A stretch of DNA of 64,000 nt, taken from assembly GCA_040510195.1 (NCBI GenBank), contig JBEVJK010000086.1, positions 1 through 64,000 on the forward strand, in the 5' to 3' direction. The stretch comes from JBEVJK01 sp040510195 (GTDB lineage: Bacteria; Pseudomonadota; Alphaproteobacteria; Rhizobiales; Rhizobiaceae). This document shows, piece after piece, positions 33,445 to 42,077 of the stretch. Every line of letters begins with the position of its first letter. The stretch's first letter is position 1. The notes below the pieces were generated by a model. The model was not told where the DNA came from and made no database searches. It saw only the letters and a list, made by a program, of their open reading frames with translations. The translations under genes were made by a program, and so were the position numbers.

Positions 33445-34628
33445 ACGTCGCTGTGGACTTCAAGAACGTCGACATCGTCTTCGGCACCGACACCACAGCG
33501 GCGCTCGCCATGGTCAACCAGGGCGCCACGCGCGCCGAAATCCTGGAGAAGACCGGCAACGTGCTGGGCTGCGCCGGCGCCAACCTGACCGTGCACGAGG
33601 GCGAGATCTCCGTCCTCATGGGCCTGTCGGGCTCCGGCAAGTCGACGCTGCTGCGGGCCGTCAACCGGCTCAACATCGTCAGCCGCGGCCAGGTGCTGGT
33701 TCGCGAAGGCGACCGCATGGTCGACGTGGTGACCTGCGACGGGCCCACCTTGCGCCGGCTCAGGCAGCACCAGGTGGCGATGGTGTTCCAGCAGTTCGGC
33801 CTTTTGCCCTGGAGGACCGTCGAGCAGAATGTCGGCCTGGGCCTGGAGCTCGCCGGCATGCCGGACGCCGAGCGCGCCGAGCGCGTCGCCCGCCAGCTCA
33901 AGCTGGTGAACCTCGACCCGTGGGCCAAGAAATACGCCCATGAGCTCTCCGGCGGCATGCAGCAGCGCGTCGGCCTGGCCCGCGCCTTCGCCACCGAGGC
34001 GCCGATCCTCCTGATGGACGAGCCCTTTTCGGCCCTCGACCCGCTGATCAGGACCAAGCTCCAGGACGAGCTGCTGCAGCTGCAAGCGACGCTCAAGAAG
34101 ACCATCATCTTCGTCAGCCACGACCTGGAGGAGGCGCTGAAGATCGGCAGTCACATCACCATCATGGAGGGCGGCCGCATCGTCCAGACCGGTGCGCCGG
34201 AGGACATCGTGCTGAGGCCCGCCAACGACTACGTCCGCGACTTCATCGCCAACGTGAACCCGCTGTCGGTGCTGACCGCCTGGAACGTCATGCGCGATCG
34301 GCGCGACCTCGAAGCGGCCGGCCGCGGCTGGATCTGGCTCGACCGCCGCAAGACCACCCGCTTCAAGATCGACAAGGACGGCCTGGTCGCCGCCGCCGAG
34401 CGCGACGGCCGGCCCGCCGTCTGGGTCTCTTGCGACGACATGGAGAAGCTGCCGGAGGACACGCCGCAGGTCTTCTGGGCCAGGCCCGGCACCTCGTTGA
34501 AGACGGTGATGCTCGCCATGCACCGCTCGCAGACCTCGCCGGTGGCGCTGTTCGACGAGCAGTCGCGCTTCGTCGGCGCGATCGGCATCCGCGACGTGCT
34601 GTCGGCGGTGCTGCGCCGCGCCGCCTGA
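33441..34628 (+). CDS. choV: Choline ABC transporter ATP-binding protein
   Basis: A 395-residue ABC ATPase of the ProV/ChoV type. Walker A is GLSGSGKST at residues 61-69, the Q loop is VFQQFGLLPW, the signature is LSGGMQQRVGLARAFA, Walker B is ILLMDEPFSALDPL and the H loop is FVSHDLEEA. An N-terminal extension of about 50 residues before the nucleotide domain (MNVAVDFKNVDIVFGTDTTA) is typical for choline/glycine-betaine ATPases. The C-terminal 130 residues end in a regulatory region with a CBS-like end (SPVALFDEQSRFVGAIGIRD). It powers choline uptake together with ChoX and ChoW. Start overlaps choW. Confidence 0.94.
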   Translation: MNVAVDFKNVDIVFGTDTTAALAMVNQGATRAEILEKTGNVLGCAGANLTVHEGEISVLMGLSGSGKSTLLRAVNRLNIVSRGQVLVREGDRMVDVVTCDGPTLRRLRQHQVAMVFQQFGLLPWRTVEQNVGLGLELAGMPDAERAERVARQLKLVNLDPWAKKYAHELSGGMQQRVGLARAFATEAPILLMDEPFSALDPLIRTKLQDELLQLQATLKKTIIFVSHDLEEALKIGSHITIMEGGRIVQTGAPEDIVLRPANDYVRDFIANVNPLSVLTAWNVMRDRRDLEAAGRGWIWLDRRKTTRFKIDKDGLVAAAERDGRPAVWVSCDDMEKLPEDTPQVFWARPGTSLKTVMLAMHRSQTSPVALFDEQSRFVGAIGIRDVLSAVLRRAA

Positions 34629-34710
34629 ACGGGGCCTGGCCGGCCGGATGGACCCGGCGTTGCAGATGTGACAGACTGGCGCCGCAGCGGCCCCCTGACG
34701 GGCGCCGCCG

Positions 34711-35028
34711 ATGCACGACGCCATGGACGACACCCTCCTCAAGCCCCGCGCCAAGGTCCGCCCCAAGACGGAGCGGCCGAAGCTGCACAAGGTGATCCTG
34801 CTCAACGACGACTACACGCCGCGCGACTTCGTGGTGCGGATCCTGAAGGCGGAATTCCGGCTGACCGAGGACCAGGCCTACCGCGTCATGATCACCGCGC
34901 ATCGGCGTGGGGTGTGTGTCGTCGCCGTCTTCGCCAGGGACATCGCCGAGACCAAGGCGACCCGTGCGACGGATGCCGGCCGCGCCAAAGGCTATCCGCT
35001 CCAGTTCACCACCGAGCCGGAGGAATGA
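34711..35028 (+). CDS. clpS: ATP-dependent Clp protease adaptor ClpS
   Basis: A 105-residue cytosolic adaptor that delivers N-degron substrates to ClpAP. The N-terminus is a short disordered extension. The core has LHKVILLNDDYTPRDFVVRI, with the NDDYT substrate-binding residues, and YRVMITAHRRGVCVVAVFAR, with the conserved MxxAHxxG motif. ATG 34711 and ATG 34723 are both possible starts. clpA is not next to it, so this is the solitary ClpS copy that many rhizobia carry besides a clpS-clpA pair (the second copy lies outside the window, if present). A Crp/Fnr regulator follows 34 bases later. Confidence 0.93.
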   Translation: MHDAMDDTLLKPRAKVRPKTERPKLHKVILLNDDYTPRDFVVRILKAEFRLTEDQAYRVMITAHRRGVCVVAVFARDIAETKATRATDAGRAKGYPLQFTTEPEE

Positions 35029-35062
35029 CGGCCGGGAACGCTTGCCGCCGGGCGGCGTTCCC

Positions 35063-35791
35063 ATGGTGATGACGACCAGCGCCCTGATCCGCGCCCTGGA
35101 GCAGCGCGACAAGATTTCCGATGAAGAGCGAGAGGTCCTCGAGGGCCTGCCGGCGCGCGAGGTCGAATTCGCCGCCGGCGACGTCATCGTAAAGGAGGGA
35201 TCCAGGCCCGCTGTGAGCTCGATCGTCGTCCGCGGCACCGCCGCCCGCTCGCAGATCTTGGCGGATGGCGGGCGGCAGATCGTCGCCCTGCACGTGCCGG
35301 GCGACTTCGTGGACCTGCACAGCTTCCTGCTCAAGCGCATGGCGCACGGCGTCATCGCGCTCTCGTCGGTCCGCATCGCGCAGGTGCCGCACGACCATCT
35401 GCGCGTCGTCACCGAACGATATCCGCACCTGACCCGTCTTCTCTGGCTGGCGACGCTGATCGACGCCGCCATTCACCGAGAATGGATCGTATCGATCGGC
35501 CGCCGCAACGGCCCCGAGCGGCTGGCTCACCTTCTGTGCGAGATGTTCGTGCGCCTGCGCGCCGTCGGCCTGGCGGAGGACTTCACCTTCCCCTTGCCGC
35601 TCACCCAGGCCGAGCTCGGCGACGTCATCGGCTTTTCCGTGGTCCACGCCAACCGCATGGTGCAGATCTTGCGTAAGGAAGGGCTGGTGCGCTGGCAGGA
35701 CGCTCGCGTCACCATCCTCGACTGGCAGCGGCTGCAGGATCGCTGCAGCTTCGACCCGGATTACCTCGTCCTGGAACGCGAGCCCCGCTGA
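35063..35791 (+). CDS. Crp/Fnr family transcriptional regulator
   Basis: A 242-residue regulator. The N-terminal cyclic-nucleotide-type effector domain covers about residues 20-135 (EVEFAAGDVIVKEGSRPAVS and GRQIVALHVPGDFVDLHSFL). The C-terminal winged helix-turn-helix lies near 165-225, with LTQAELGDVIGFSVVHANRM as the recognition region. The cysteine cluster of oxygen-sensing Fnr is absent and the residues for cAMP binding are not clearly conserved, so the effector is unknown. ATG 35063 is preferred, with a second ATG two codons on. It has no recognised operator upstream. Neighbouring clpS (34 bases) is on the same strand; co-transcription is possible. Confidence 0.88.
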   Translation: MVMTTSALIRALEQRDKISDEEREVLEGLPAREVEFAAGDVIVKEGSRPAVSSIVVRGTAARSQILADGGRQIVALHVPGDFVDLHSFLLKRMAHGVIALSSVRIAQVPHDHLRVVTERYPHLTRLLWLATLIDAAIHREWIVSIGRRNGPERLAHLLCEMFVRLRAVGLAEDFTFPLPLTQAELGDVIGFSVVHANRMVQILRKEGLVRWQDARVTILDWQRLQDRCSFDPDYLVLEREPR

Positions 35792-35860
35792 AATTCTTGC
35801 AGCTCGAAGTTGATTCTTGCAGGCTATGAACAAATCAGGAACGATTTCTGCGCCGCGCCA

Positions 35861-35890
35861 TTGACCGCTCAAGGCATATGTTCCTATCTT
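35861..35890 (+). promoter_or_regulatory. Candidate promoter for the 35918-36441 gene pair
   Basis: TTGACC (35861-35866) and TATCTT (35885-35890) are 18 bases apart, a fair match to a housekeeping promoter. The next gene starts 28 bases after the second box. Just upstream a nine-base word, TTCTTGCAG, occurs twice (around 35795 and 35814), which might be a regulator site. Confidence 0.55.
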
Positions 35891-35917
35891 GGGGGCGTCG
35901 TCACAGGAGCGGAGTTT

Positions 35918-36175
35918 ATGGCAAACCGTCGCAAGAGCCGGTTCAAGACCCTGTTTCTCGCCGATGCCGAGCGTGTGATCCGCGACGCTCTTAAGCTGCG
36001 CAAGACCATCATCGAGGTCAACGGACGGCTGGACGTCACCGGCCGCCCCTATCTCGCTCTGCATGCGGTGACCGACGCCATCCACGAGGCACTGCCCGTC
36101 GTCGCCGGCCGCGAGCCCGATTTCCGGGCCGCCGACCTCGGCCTGCTGCCGCTGCCGGGCCGCGACGGGGAGTAG
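35918..36175 (+). CDS. Small uncharacterised basic protein (85 aa)
   Basis: An 85-residue protein, very basic at the N-terminus (MANRRKSRFKTLFLADAERV) and otherwise helical, ending LLPLPGRDGE. ATG 35918 has AGGAG about ten bases upstream and a promoter before it, so a real gene is likely. A longer start would remove the promoter. It has no cysteine and no membrane segment. I do not recognise it. It sits five bases before the next small gene and is almost certainly read with it. Confidence 0.65.
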   Translation: MANRRKSRFKTLFLADAERVIRDALKLRKTIIEVNGRLDVTGRPYLALHAVTDAIHEALPVVAGREPDFRAADLGLLPLPGRDGE

Positions 36176-36180
36176 CCAGG

Positions 36181-36441
36181 GTGGCAGGCCCCATGGACAG
36201 CGTCGGCAGGGCGGCCCGCCACGGCATGCTGCTGGTGGTGGAGTGCCGCCATTGCCGCAAGGTGGGCCATCACCGGGCAGGCGAGATCGCCAAGATCGCC
36301 GGCTTCGGTACGCCGCTCGAAAGCGTCAAGTTCGTTTGCAGCCGCTGCAGCAGGCGCGACGTCATCGTCAAGACCATGTTCGTCGATCCCGACCGCCCGC
36401 CCAAGCTCCGGGTGTGGACGACCATGCCGTTCAAGCCGTGA
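36181..36441 (+). CDS. Small zinc-ribbon-like protein (86 aa)
   Basis: An 86-residue protein with two CxxC pairs: VECRHCRKVGHH near residues 20-31 and VCSRCSRRDVIVK near residues 52-64. The spacing of about 27 residues suggests a zinc ribbon, as in many small nucleic-acid-linked proteins. Start is GTG 36181, with GGGGAG eight bases upstream; ATG 36193 is the alternative. It follows the 85-residue gene after five bases. Function unknown. Both genes precede a cyclase gene, but a 44-base gap and no shared signal make a link uncertain. Confidence 0.7.
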   Translation: MAGPMDSVGRAARHGMLLVVECRHCRKVGHHRAGEIAKIAGFGTPLESVKFVCSRCSRRDVIVKTMFVDPDRPPKLRVWTTMPFKP

Positions 36442-36485
36442 GCCACGCGGGCGAGCGGGGTTTCCAGCCGACGGCGAAAGGCTCT

Positions 36486-38282
36486 ATGGTGCCGCCCTCA
36501 TTCGCAACAGGACCGACCGTGCCCGACCGTGCGCAACGCAGGCTCGCCGCCATTCTGGCCATCGACATGGTCGGCTACTCGCGCCGCATGGAGGTCGACG
36601 AGACCGGGACCATCGCCCGCATGCACCAGCACCGCGAGGCAATCATCGACCCTGCGCTGAGCGAACATGGCGGGCGCATCGTCAAGACCATGGGCGACGG
36701 CCTGCTGGTCGAGTTCTCGAGCGTCGTCGCGGCGCTGGACGGCACCGTGCGCATCCAGCGCGCCATCGCCGCCCGCGAGGCCGAGTGCCCGCGGGGCTCG
36801 CGCATCGAGTACCGCGCCGGGCTCAACCTGGGCGACATCGTCATCGAGGGCGACGATATCCTGGGCGACGGCGTCAACATCGCGGCGCGTCTCGAAGCCC
36901 TCGCCGAGCCGGGCGGCGTCTTCGTCACTGCCAGCGTCTTCGAGCAGGTGGTGGGCAAGCTCGACCTGGCCTTCGACGATCTCGGCGAGCGCCACCTGAA
37001 GAACATCCGCAAGCCGGTGCGCATCTACCGCGTCCGCCTGGAGATCATGGCCGACGGTCCCGAACTCGCCGCCGGCGGCCCGACGGCGGCCGCCAAGCCG
37101 TCGATCGCCGTGCTACCCTTCGTCGACATGAGCTCCGACCGCGACCAGGAGTATTTCGCCGACGGCATCTCCGAGGACATCATCACCGAGCTGGCGCGCA
37201 ACCAGGCCTTCTTCGTCACCGCCCGCAACTCGACCTTCACCTACAAGGGCCGCCCCGTCGACGTGAAGCAGGTGGCGGGCGAGCTCGGCGTCCGTTACGT
37301 GCTGGAAGGCAGCGTGCGGCGCGGCGGCTCGCGTCTCAGGATCACCGCCCAGCTCATCGACGCCACGACCGGCAACCATGTGTGGGCCGAGCGATATGAC
37401 CGCGAGCTCGACGACGTGTTCGCCGTGCAGGACGAGATCGCCACCAGCATCGTCGGCGTGGTGGCGCCGCAGCTGCTCGGCGCCGAGTTCGAACGCGCCC
37501 GCCGCACCGACCCGGCGGCCATGGGCGCCTGGGACTTCGTCATGCAGGCCAATTGGCACGCCATGCGGCTCACCCGGGAGAACAACCGGCTCGCCAAGGA
37601 CCTCGCCAGCCGCGCCGTGGCGCTCGATCCCTCCATGGCGCGCGCCCGCGTCGTCCATGCCATGTGCGACATCTGGGACGTGCTCTATGGCTGGGCGCCC
37701 GATCCGCTGCAGGCGCTTGCCGAGGCCCACGAGATGGCGCGCGAGGCCGTCGCGCTCGACGGCCGCGACGCCGAGGCGCACACCATCCTCGGCGCGGTGA
37801 TGCTGTTTGCCCGCGACTTCGAGGACGCGCCGCGGCGGCTGGAGACCGCGCTTGCCCTCAACGCCAACCTGGCTGCCGCCCATATGTGGGGCGGCGGCTA
37901 TTATGCCTTCGTGTCCGAGCCGACCAGGTCGCGCAAGCACCTCAAGGAGGCCCTGCGGCTCAGCCCTCGCGATCCGGCGAACCACTGGACCTATGCCTTC
38001 CTCGGCCTCGCCGACTTCGTCGACGGCCGCTATCCCGACGCCGCCGAATGGGCGGCCAAGGCGATCCATCTGCGCCACGACTTTCCGACCGGCCACCGGC
38101 TGCTGGCCGCGAGCCATGCCATGGCCGGCGACGCGAACGCGGCCGAGTCTGCCCTGGAGGATCTGCTGGCCGTGGCTCCCGGCACCACGATCGCCCGCAC
38201 CCGCGCCGGCGTTCCGTGGAAGGATGCGGCCGTGATGGACCGCTATCTCGGTGCCCTCCGCCGGGCCGGCATGGCCGAATAG
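36486..38282 (+). CDS. Class III adenylate/guanylate cyclase with TolB-like and TPR regions
   Basis: A 598-residue protein common in rhizobia. The catalytic domain (about residues 17-180) has AAILAIDMVGYSRRMEVDET (metal Asp), IVKTMGDGLLVEFSS (second metal Asp) and GDGVNIAARLEALAEPGGVF. It would make cAMP or cGMP. A TolB-amidase-like region follows (SIAVLPFVDMSSDRDQEYFA, VAGELGVRYVLEGSVRRGGS), then tetratricopeptide-like helices from about residue 380 on. No membrane segment is seen, so it is cytoplasmic. ATG 36486 is used; GTG 36519 is an alternative that trims 11 residues. Signal sensed is unknown. Confidence 0.9.
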   Translation: MVPPSFATGPTVPDRAQRRLAAILAIDMVGYSRRMEVDETGTIARMHQHREAIIDPALSEHGGRIVKTMGDGLLVEFSSVVAALDGTVRIQRAIAAREAECPRGSRIEYRAGLNLGDIVIEGDDILGDGVNIAARLEALAEPGGVFVTASVFEQVVGKLDLAFDDLGERHLKNIRKPVRIYRVRLEIMADGPELAAGGPTAAAKPSIAVLPFVDMSSDRDQEYFADGISEDIITELARNQAFFVTARNSTFTYKGRPVDVKQVAGELGVRYVLEGSVRRGGSRLRITAQLIDATTGNHVWAERYDRELDDVFAVQDEIATSIVGVVAPQLLGAEFERARRTDPAAMGAWDFVMQANWHAMRLTRENNRLAKDLASRAVALDPSMARARVVHAMCDIWDVLYGWAPDPLQALAEAHEMAREAVALDGRDAEAHTILGAVMLFARDFEDAPRRLETALALNANLAAAHMWGGGYYAFVSEPTRSRKHLKEALRLSPRDPANHWTYAFLGLADFVDGRYPDAAEWAAKAIHLRHDFPTGHRLLAASHAMAGDANAAESALEDLLAVAPGTTIARTRAGVPWKDAAVMDRYLGALRRAGMAE

Positions 38283-38361
38283 CGGCGAAGGAGAAAGGGC
38301 CTCGACTTTCGCCGCCCGGCGGACCAACACTTCTGCAGGCAAGCATCGGGGAGAGAGCGTC

Positions 38362-39126
38362 ATGGATCCCAGCGGACAGGCGGCCATCGTCACCGGCGGC
38401 GGCTCCGGCCTCGGCGAGGCCACGGCACGGGCGCTGGCCGCGCGCGGCGCCAAGGTGGCGGTGCTGGACATCGACCTCGAACGCGCCGAGCGCGTCGCGG
38501 CCGACATCGGCGCGTTGGCCCTGCCCTGCGACGTCACCAGCGACGCGGCGGCCGCCGAGGCGGTGGGCGAGGCCGCGGCTGGCCTCGGGGCCCCGCTGCG
38601 CATCCTGGTCAACTGCGCCGGCATCGCCATCGGCATGAAGACGCTCGGCCGTGACGGGCCGCACCCGCTCGCCGACTTCCAGAAGGTCGTGGCGATCAAC
38701 CTCGTCGGCACGTTCAACATGATCCGCCTCGCCGCCCGCCACATGGCCCTGACGGAGCCGCTCGCGCATGGCGAGCGCGGCGTCATCGTCAACACGGCCT
38801 CCGTCGCCGCCTTCGACGGGCAGGTCGGCCAGGCGGCCTATGCCGCCTCCAAGAGCGGCATCGTCGGCATGACGCTGCCGGTCGCCCGCGACCTGGCGCG
38901 CTCGGGGATTCGCGTCGTCACCATCGCGCCCGGCATCTTCGACACGCCGATGATGAAGGGCATGCCGCAGGAGGTGCAGGATTCGCTCGGCGCCTCGGTG
39001 CCGTTCCCCTCACGGCTTGGCCAGCCGTCCGAATACGCCGCCCTGGCGCTCGCGATCGTCGAGAACCAGATGCTGAACGGCGAGACCATCCGCCTCGACG
39101 GCGCCATCCGCATGGCACCGCGATGA
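38362..39126 (+). CDS. 3-hydroxyacyl-CoA dehydrogenase-type SDR
   Basis: A 254-residue short-chain dehydrogenase resembling the type II 3-hydroxyacyl-CoA dehydrogenases (HSD17B10 group), which oxidise 3-hydroxyacyl-CoA or 2-methyl-3-hydroxybutyryl-CoA. The cofactor motif is VTGGGSGLGEATARALAARG near residues 11-30, with an aspartate after the second strand (VLDIDLERAERV) indicating NAD preference. NCAGIAIG, the serine in VNTASVAAFDGQ and the YAASKSGI catalytic pair follow. TIAPGIFDTPMMKGMPQEVQ is characteristic of the group. ATG 38362 follows GGGAGAGAG. The last four bases overlap the CoA-transferase gene, so the two are coupled. Confidence 0.9.
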   Translation: MDPSGQAAIVTGGGSGLGEATARALAARGAKVAVLDIDLERAERVAADIGALALPCDVTSDAAAAEAVGEAAAGLGAPLRILVNCAGIAIGMKTLGRDGPHPLADFQKVVAINLVGTFNMIRLAARHMALTEPLAHGERGVIVNTASVAAFDGQVGQAAYAASKSGIVGMTLPVARDLARSGIRVVTIAPGIFDTPMMKGMPQEVQDSLGASVPFPSRLGQPSEYAALALAIVENQMLNGETIRLDGAIRMAPR

Positions 39127-40280
39127 CCGAGCCGGCGCCCGCCGGCCCGCTTGCCGGTCTGAAGGTGCTGGAGATGGCCGGGCTCGGCCCGGTGCCGCTC
39201 GCCGGATTGATGCTGGCGGAGTTCGGCGCCGACGTCGTCCGCATCGAGCGGCGCAAGGCCGACCGCCCCTTCCTGGCGCCCTCGCCGCCCCACGACCTCG
39301 ACCGGCATGGTCGCGCCGTCCTCAAGGTCGACCTCAAGCGGCCCGACGGCGTCGCCCTCGTCACGGCGATGGCCCTTGCCGCCGACGTCATTCTCGAAGG
39401 CTTCCGGCCGGGGGTGATGGAGCGGCTGGGGCTGGGGCCCGAGCCGTTGACGGCAGCCAATACGCGCCTCGTCTATGGCCGCATGACCGGATTCGGCCGC
39501 GACGGTCCGCTGGCCGGCCGTGCCGGCCACGACCTGACCTACCTCGCCTACACCGGCATCCTGTCATCGATCGGCCCTGCCGGCGGCCGCCCGCTGCCGC
39601 CGCTCAACCTCGTGGCCGACTATGGCGGCGGCGCCATGCTGCTCTTGGCCGGCGTGCTGGCGGCCCTCTTCGAGCGGTTCTCGTCGGGCCGCGGGCAGGT
39701 CGTCGACGCCGCCATGATCGACGGCGCCTCGCTGCTCGCCGCGCCGTTCTTCGCCTTCCTTGCCTCCGGACTTTGGCAGGAACGCCGTGGCGCCAACCTG
39801 CTCGACTCCGGCGCTCCCTTCTACGACACCTACGAGACAGCCGACGGTCGCTGGATGGCCGTCGCCTGCCTGGAGCCGCGCTTCTTTGCCGAATTCGCCC
39901 GCCTGCTGCCGCTCGCCGGCGACCTCGCCGCGCGCCAGTACGACCGCTCGGCTTGGCCTGCCATGCGGACAGCCATCGCCGCCCGCTTCGGCCAGGCGAC
40001 TCAGGCCGAGTGGAGTGCCCTGTTCGGGCCGACGGACGCCTGCGTGGCGCCCGTGCTCGCCCTCTCCGAGGCATCTCGGCACCCGCACAGCCTGGCCCGC
40101 CGGGCGCATGTGGAGGCGTCGGGCGGCCTGCGCCGCCCGGCGCCCGCTCCCCGCCTTTCGCGCACCCCGCTCCGCCTCGCCGAACCGCCCGCCGAGGGGT
40201 GCCCTTTCGAGGCGCTCGGCCGCTTCGGCATCGCCCGCACCGAGGCCGAGCGCCTCGCAGACGCCGGCATTCTCGGATGA
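39123..40280 (+). CDS. CaiB/BaiF CoA-transferase family protein (racemase-like)
   Basis: A 385-residue class III CoA transferase family protein, most like alpha-methylacyl-CoA racemases. It begins PLAGLKVLEMAGLGPVPLAG, then GADVVRIERRKADRPFLAPS and KRPDGVALVTAMALAADVIL. YGRMTGFGRDGPLAGRAGHD with the following DLTYLAYTG region contains the catalytic aspartate and histidine zone. It would invert or transfer 2-methyl-branched acyl-CoA thioesters, which fits the coupled 3-hydroxyacyl-CoA dehydrogenase upstream (four-base overlap). A heme-utilisation-like gene follows after 17 bases. The exact substrate is inferred. Confidence 0.9.
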   Translation: MTEPAPAGPLAGLKVLEMAGLGPVPLAGLMLAEFGADVVRIERRKADRPFLAPSPPHDLDRHGRAVLKVDLKRPDGVALVTAMALAADVILEGFRPGVMERLGLGPEPLTAANTRLVYGRMTGFGRDGPLAGRAGHDLTYLAYTGILSSIGPAGGRPLPPLNLVADYGGGAMLLLAGVLAALFERFSSGRGQVVDAAMIDGASLLAAPFFAFLASGLWQERRGANLLDSGAPFYDTYETADGRWMAVACLEPRFFAEFARLLPLAGDLAARQYDRSAWPAMRTAIAARFGQATQAEWSALFGPTDACVAPVLALSEASRHPHSLARRAHVEASGGLRRPAPAPRLSRTPLRLAEPPAEGCPFEALGRFGIARTEAERLADAGILG

Positions 40281-40297
40281 GTGGGAAGGGACCGACC

Positions 40298-41062
40298 ATG
40301 GAAGAGAAGCGGCCGGTGCTGCGCGAGACCGATGCCGAGGCCGTCCGACTCGCCCGCACATTGCTTCGCACCGCGCGGCATGCGGCGCTGGCCGTGCTGG
40401 ACCCGTCGACCGGGGCCCCGATGGCCAGCCGCGTCGGCATGGCCACCGATCAGGACGGCGCACCTCTCCTGCTGGTGTCGCAGCTCTCCGCCCACACCGG
40501 CGCGCTGCTAGCCGACCCCCGCGCCTCCCTCCTGCTTGGCGAGCCGGGCAAAGGCGATCCGCTGGCGCACCCCAGGCTCACGCTCGCCTGCCGGGCCGCC
40601 GAGCTTGCGGCCGGCACGGACGCGCGTTCGCGCGCCGCCCGGCGCTTCCTCAACCGCAATCCCAAGGCACGTCTCTATGCCGACCTGCCCGATTTCCGCT
40701 ATTTCCGGCTGGGGCCGCTGGAAGGCAGCCTGGTCGGCGGCTTCGGCAAGGCCTACCGGCTCGGCCCGGCCGAGCTGCTCGCCGCTGTCCCCGCCGGCCT
40801 CGACACCGCGGAGCAGGGCGCCGTCGAGCACATGAACGCCGACCATGCCGACGCGGTGACGGTCTATGCGCAGGCCTTCGCCGGCAAGCCCGCCGGCCCG
40901 TGGACACTGACCGGCATCGATGCGGAAGGCCTCGACCTCGCCGCTGGCGACGACCTGGCGCGAGTCTGGTTTCGCGAGCCGCTCGACGGTGCGGCAGCGC
41001 TCAGGCGCACGCTGGTCGAGCTCGCCGCCGAGGGGCGCCGGGCGCTTTCCGCCGCGCGCTGA
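40298..41062 (+). CDS. HugZ-like pyridoxamine 5'-phosphate oxidase family protein with DUF2470
   Basis: A 254-residue protein with an FMN-binding split-barrel (pyridoxamine phosphate oxidase-like) N-terminal domain (HAALAVLDPSTGAPMASRVG, LASLLLGEPGKGDPLAHPRL) and a C-terminal DUF2470 domain (EHMNADHADAVTVYAQAFAG). This pair is found in HugZ-type heme-related proteins, which bind heme or flavin. ATG 40298 is preferred because GGAAGG lies eight bases upstream; ATG 40277 would overlap the preceding stop. It is the third gene of the acyl-CoA cluster. Link to heme or iron is family knowledge, not shown here. Confidence 0.85.
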   Translation: MEEKRPVLRETDAEAVRLARTLLRTARHAALAVLDPSTGAPMASRVGMATDQDGAPLLLVSQLSAHTGALLADPRASLLLGEPGKGDPLAHPRLTLACRAAELAAGTDARSRAARRFLNRNPKARLYADLPDFRYFRLGPLEGSLVGGFGKAYRLGPAELLAAVPAGLDTAEQGAVEHMNADHADAVTVYAQAFAGKPAGPWTLTGIDAEGLDLAAGDDLARVWFREPLDGAAALRRTLVELAAEGRRALSAAR

Positions 41063-41118
41063 GCAGGATCATTCTGCAATTAAGGTAATGTTTGTGATTT
41101 GACTGCATCGGAATTGTT

Positions 41119-41136
41119 TGCAAGTTGACGCTTGCA
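41119..41136. promoter_or_regulatory. Possible operator before the NolR-like regulator
   Basis: TGCAAG and CTTGCA form an inverted repeat around TTGACG, which itself would be a good -35 box (41125-41130). It lies 91 bases before the ArsR-type gene, so autoregulation is likely. No good -10 box is seen at the right distance. ArsR-family proteins bind such short dyads near promoters, but this site is inferred. Confidence 0.4.
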
Positions 41137-41227
41137 TTTGAGATCACGCATTGGGCGTGAACACGTTGCGACGCCGGTTGCCATAGCCCCCATGGCCGCC
41201 GACGGCGATTGAACCATTGGGGGTAAG

Positions 41228-41569
41228 ATGATTTCCAAGAACCTTTTGATCAAGGCGGACGACGCCGCCGAATTCCTGATGCTGCTCGGCAACGCCAAGC
41301 GGCTTGCCATCATGGCGTATTTGCTGGAAGGCGAAATGACCGTCGGGTCGATCGCCAAGAAGGTGGCGCTCAGCCAATCGGCGCTGTCCCAGCACCTCGC
41401 CAAGCTGCGCAGTCTCGATCTGGTCGACACAAGGCGCGACCGGCAGATGATCTACTACAGCTGCCGCTCGGATGCCGTTCAGCGCCTCTTCCTGACCCTC
41501 GGCGACATCTTTGCCGAGAACGACTTGCGGTCGCCCGAGCGCCCGTTGCTGGCCGCAATCCGGAACTAG
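41228..41569 (+). CDS. ArsR/SmtB family regulator, NolR-like
   Basis: A 113-residue winged helix-turn-helix repressor. NAKRLAIMAYLLEGEMTVGS and LSQSALSQHLAKLRSLDLVD make up the DNA-binding region, followed by TRRDRQMIYYSCRSDAV, the wing. The pattern closely resembles NolR of Sinorhizobium, a regulator of nodulation and other genes. There is only one cysteine, in the wing, and no metal-binding CxC, so it is not a typical metal sensor. ATG 41228 follows GGGGGTAAG. It stands alone; the small gene after it is 90 bases away. Identity as NolR itself is not certain, only similarity. Confidence 0.85.
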   Translation: MISKNLLIKADDAAEFLMLLGNAKRLAIMAYLLEGEMTVGSIAKKVALSQSALSQHLAKLRSLDLVDTRRDRQMIYYSCRSDAVQRLFLTLGDIFAENDLRSPERPLLAAIRN

Positions 41570-41659
41570 CTTCGCCGACCTGCGCCATTCCGAGACGAAA
41601 TGCTGGCACGAAAGTTGCATTGCTCCTCTTTGTCCTCAAGGCTCATGCGGGAGGAAGCG

Positions 41660-41851
41660 ATGAACTTCGAGCAGGACGATGGAAGGGTCCGGGAAGTGGT
41701 GGAGGCGCGCAAGCGAGCCCGGGCTGTTGCGGCGCGCTCATGGGCGCCGGTACAGGCGGTGATCCTGGCTGGTGCGATTCTCTGGCTGGTGGTCTCCGAA
41801 TTTCCGCCGGTGCGGGAGCCGGCGAGCCCGGTCATAGGCACTGTCGACTGA
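41660..41851 (+). CDS. Small single-pass membrane protein (63 aa)
   Basis: A 63-residue protein with a basic, charged N-terminal half (MNFEQDDGRVREVVEARKRA) and one hydrophobic segment (PVQAVILAGAILWLVVSEF). A clear ribosome-binding site (GGGAGGA, six bases before ATG 41660) supports it. It would sit in the inner membrane with its N-terminus in the cytoplasm. I do not recognise it. It lies between the ArsR regulator and rlpA. Confidence 0.6.
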   Translation: MNFEQDDGRVREVVEARKRARAVAARSWAPVQAVILAGAILWLVVSEFPPVREPASPVIGTVD

Positions 41852-42077
41852 CGACTGTCGACGATCCTGGCGTGCCGGCGCGGCTTGCTGCGCCGACCAA
41901 GAGTCTGCGCGCCACATTCTTGCCTCGTTCCGGACATAATCCGTTCATCGGTCCGTAAGCAATCCCTGCGCACGATGGAGATCGGGGTTGGCGCGGGAGA
42001 TCGATCGAGTCGGCATGAAGTGCCGGGCACGATCGGGTTTACGAGGCCGACATGGAGAGTTCGGGGATCATCCAGGT

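Noticed and set aside
35792..35860. Fnr box upstream of the small gene pair
   Set aside because: A TTGAT half occurs but no ATCAA partner at the right four-base spacing.
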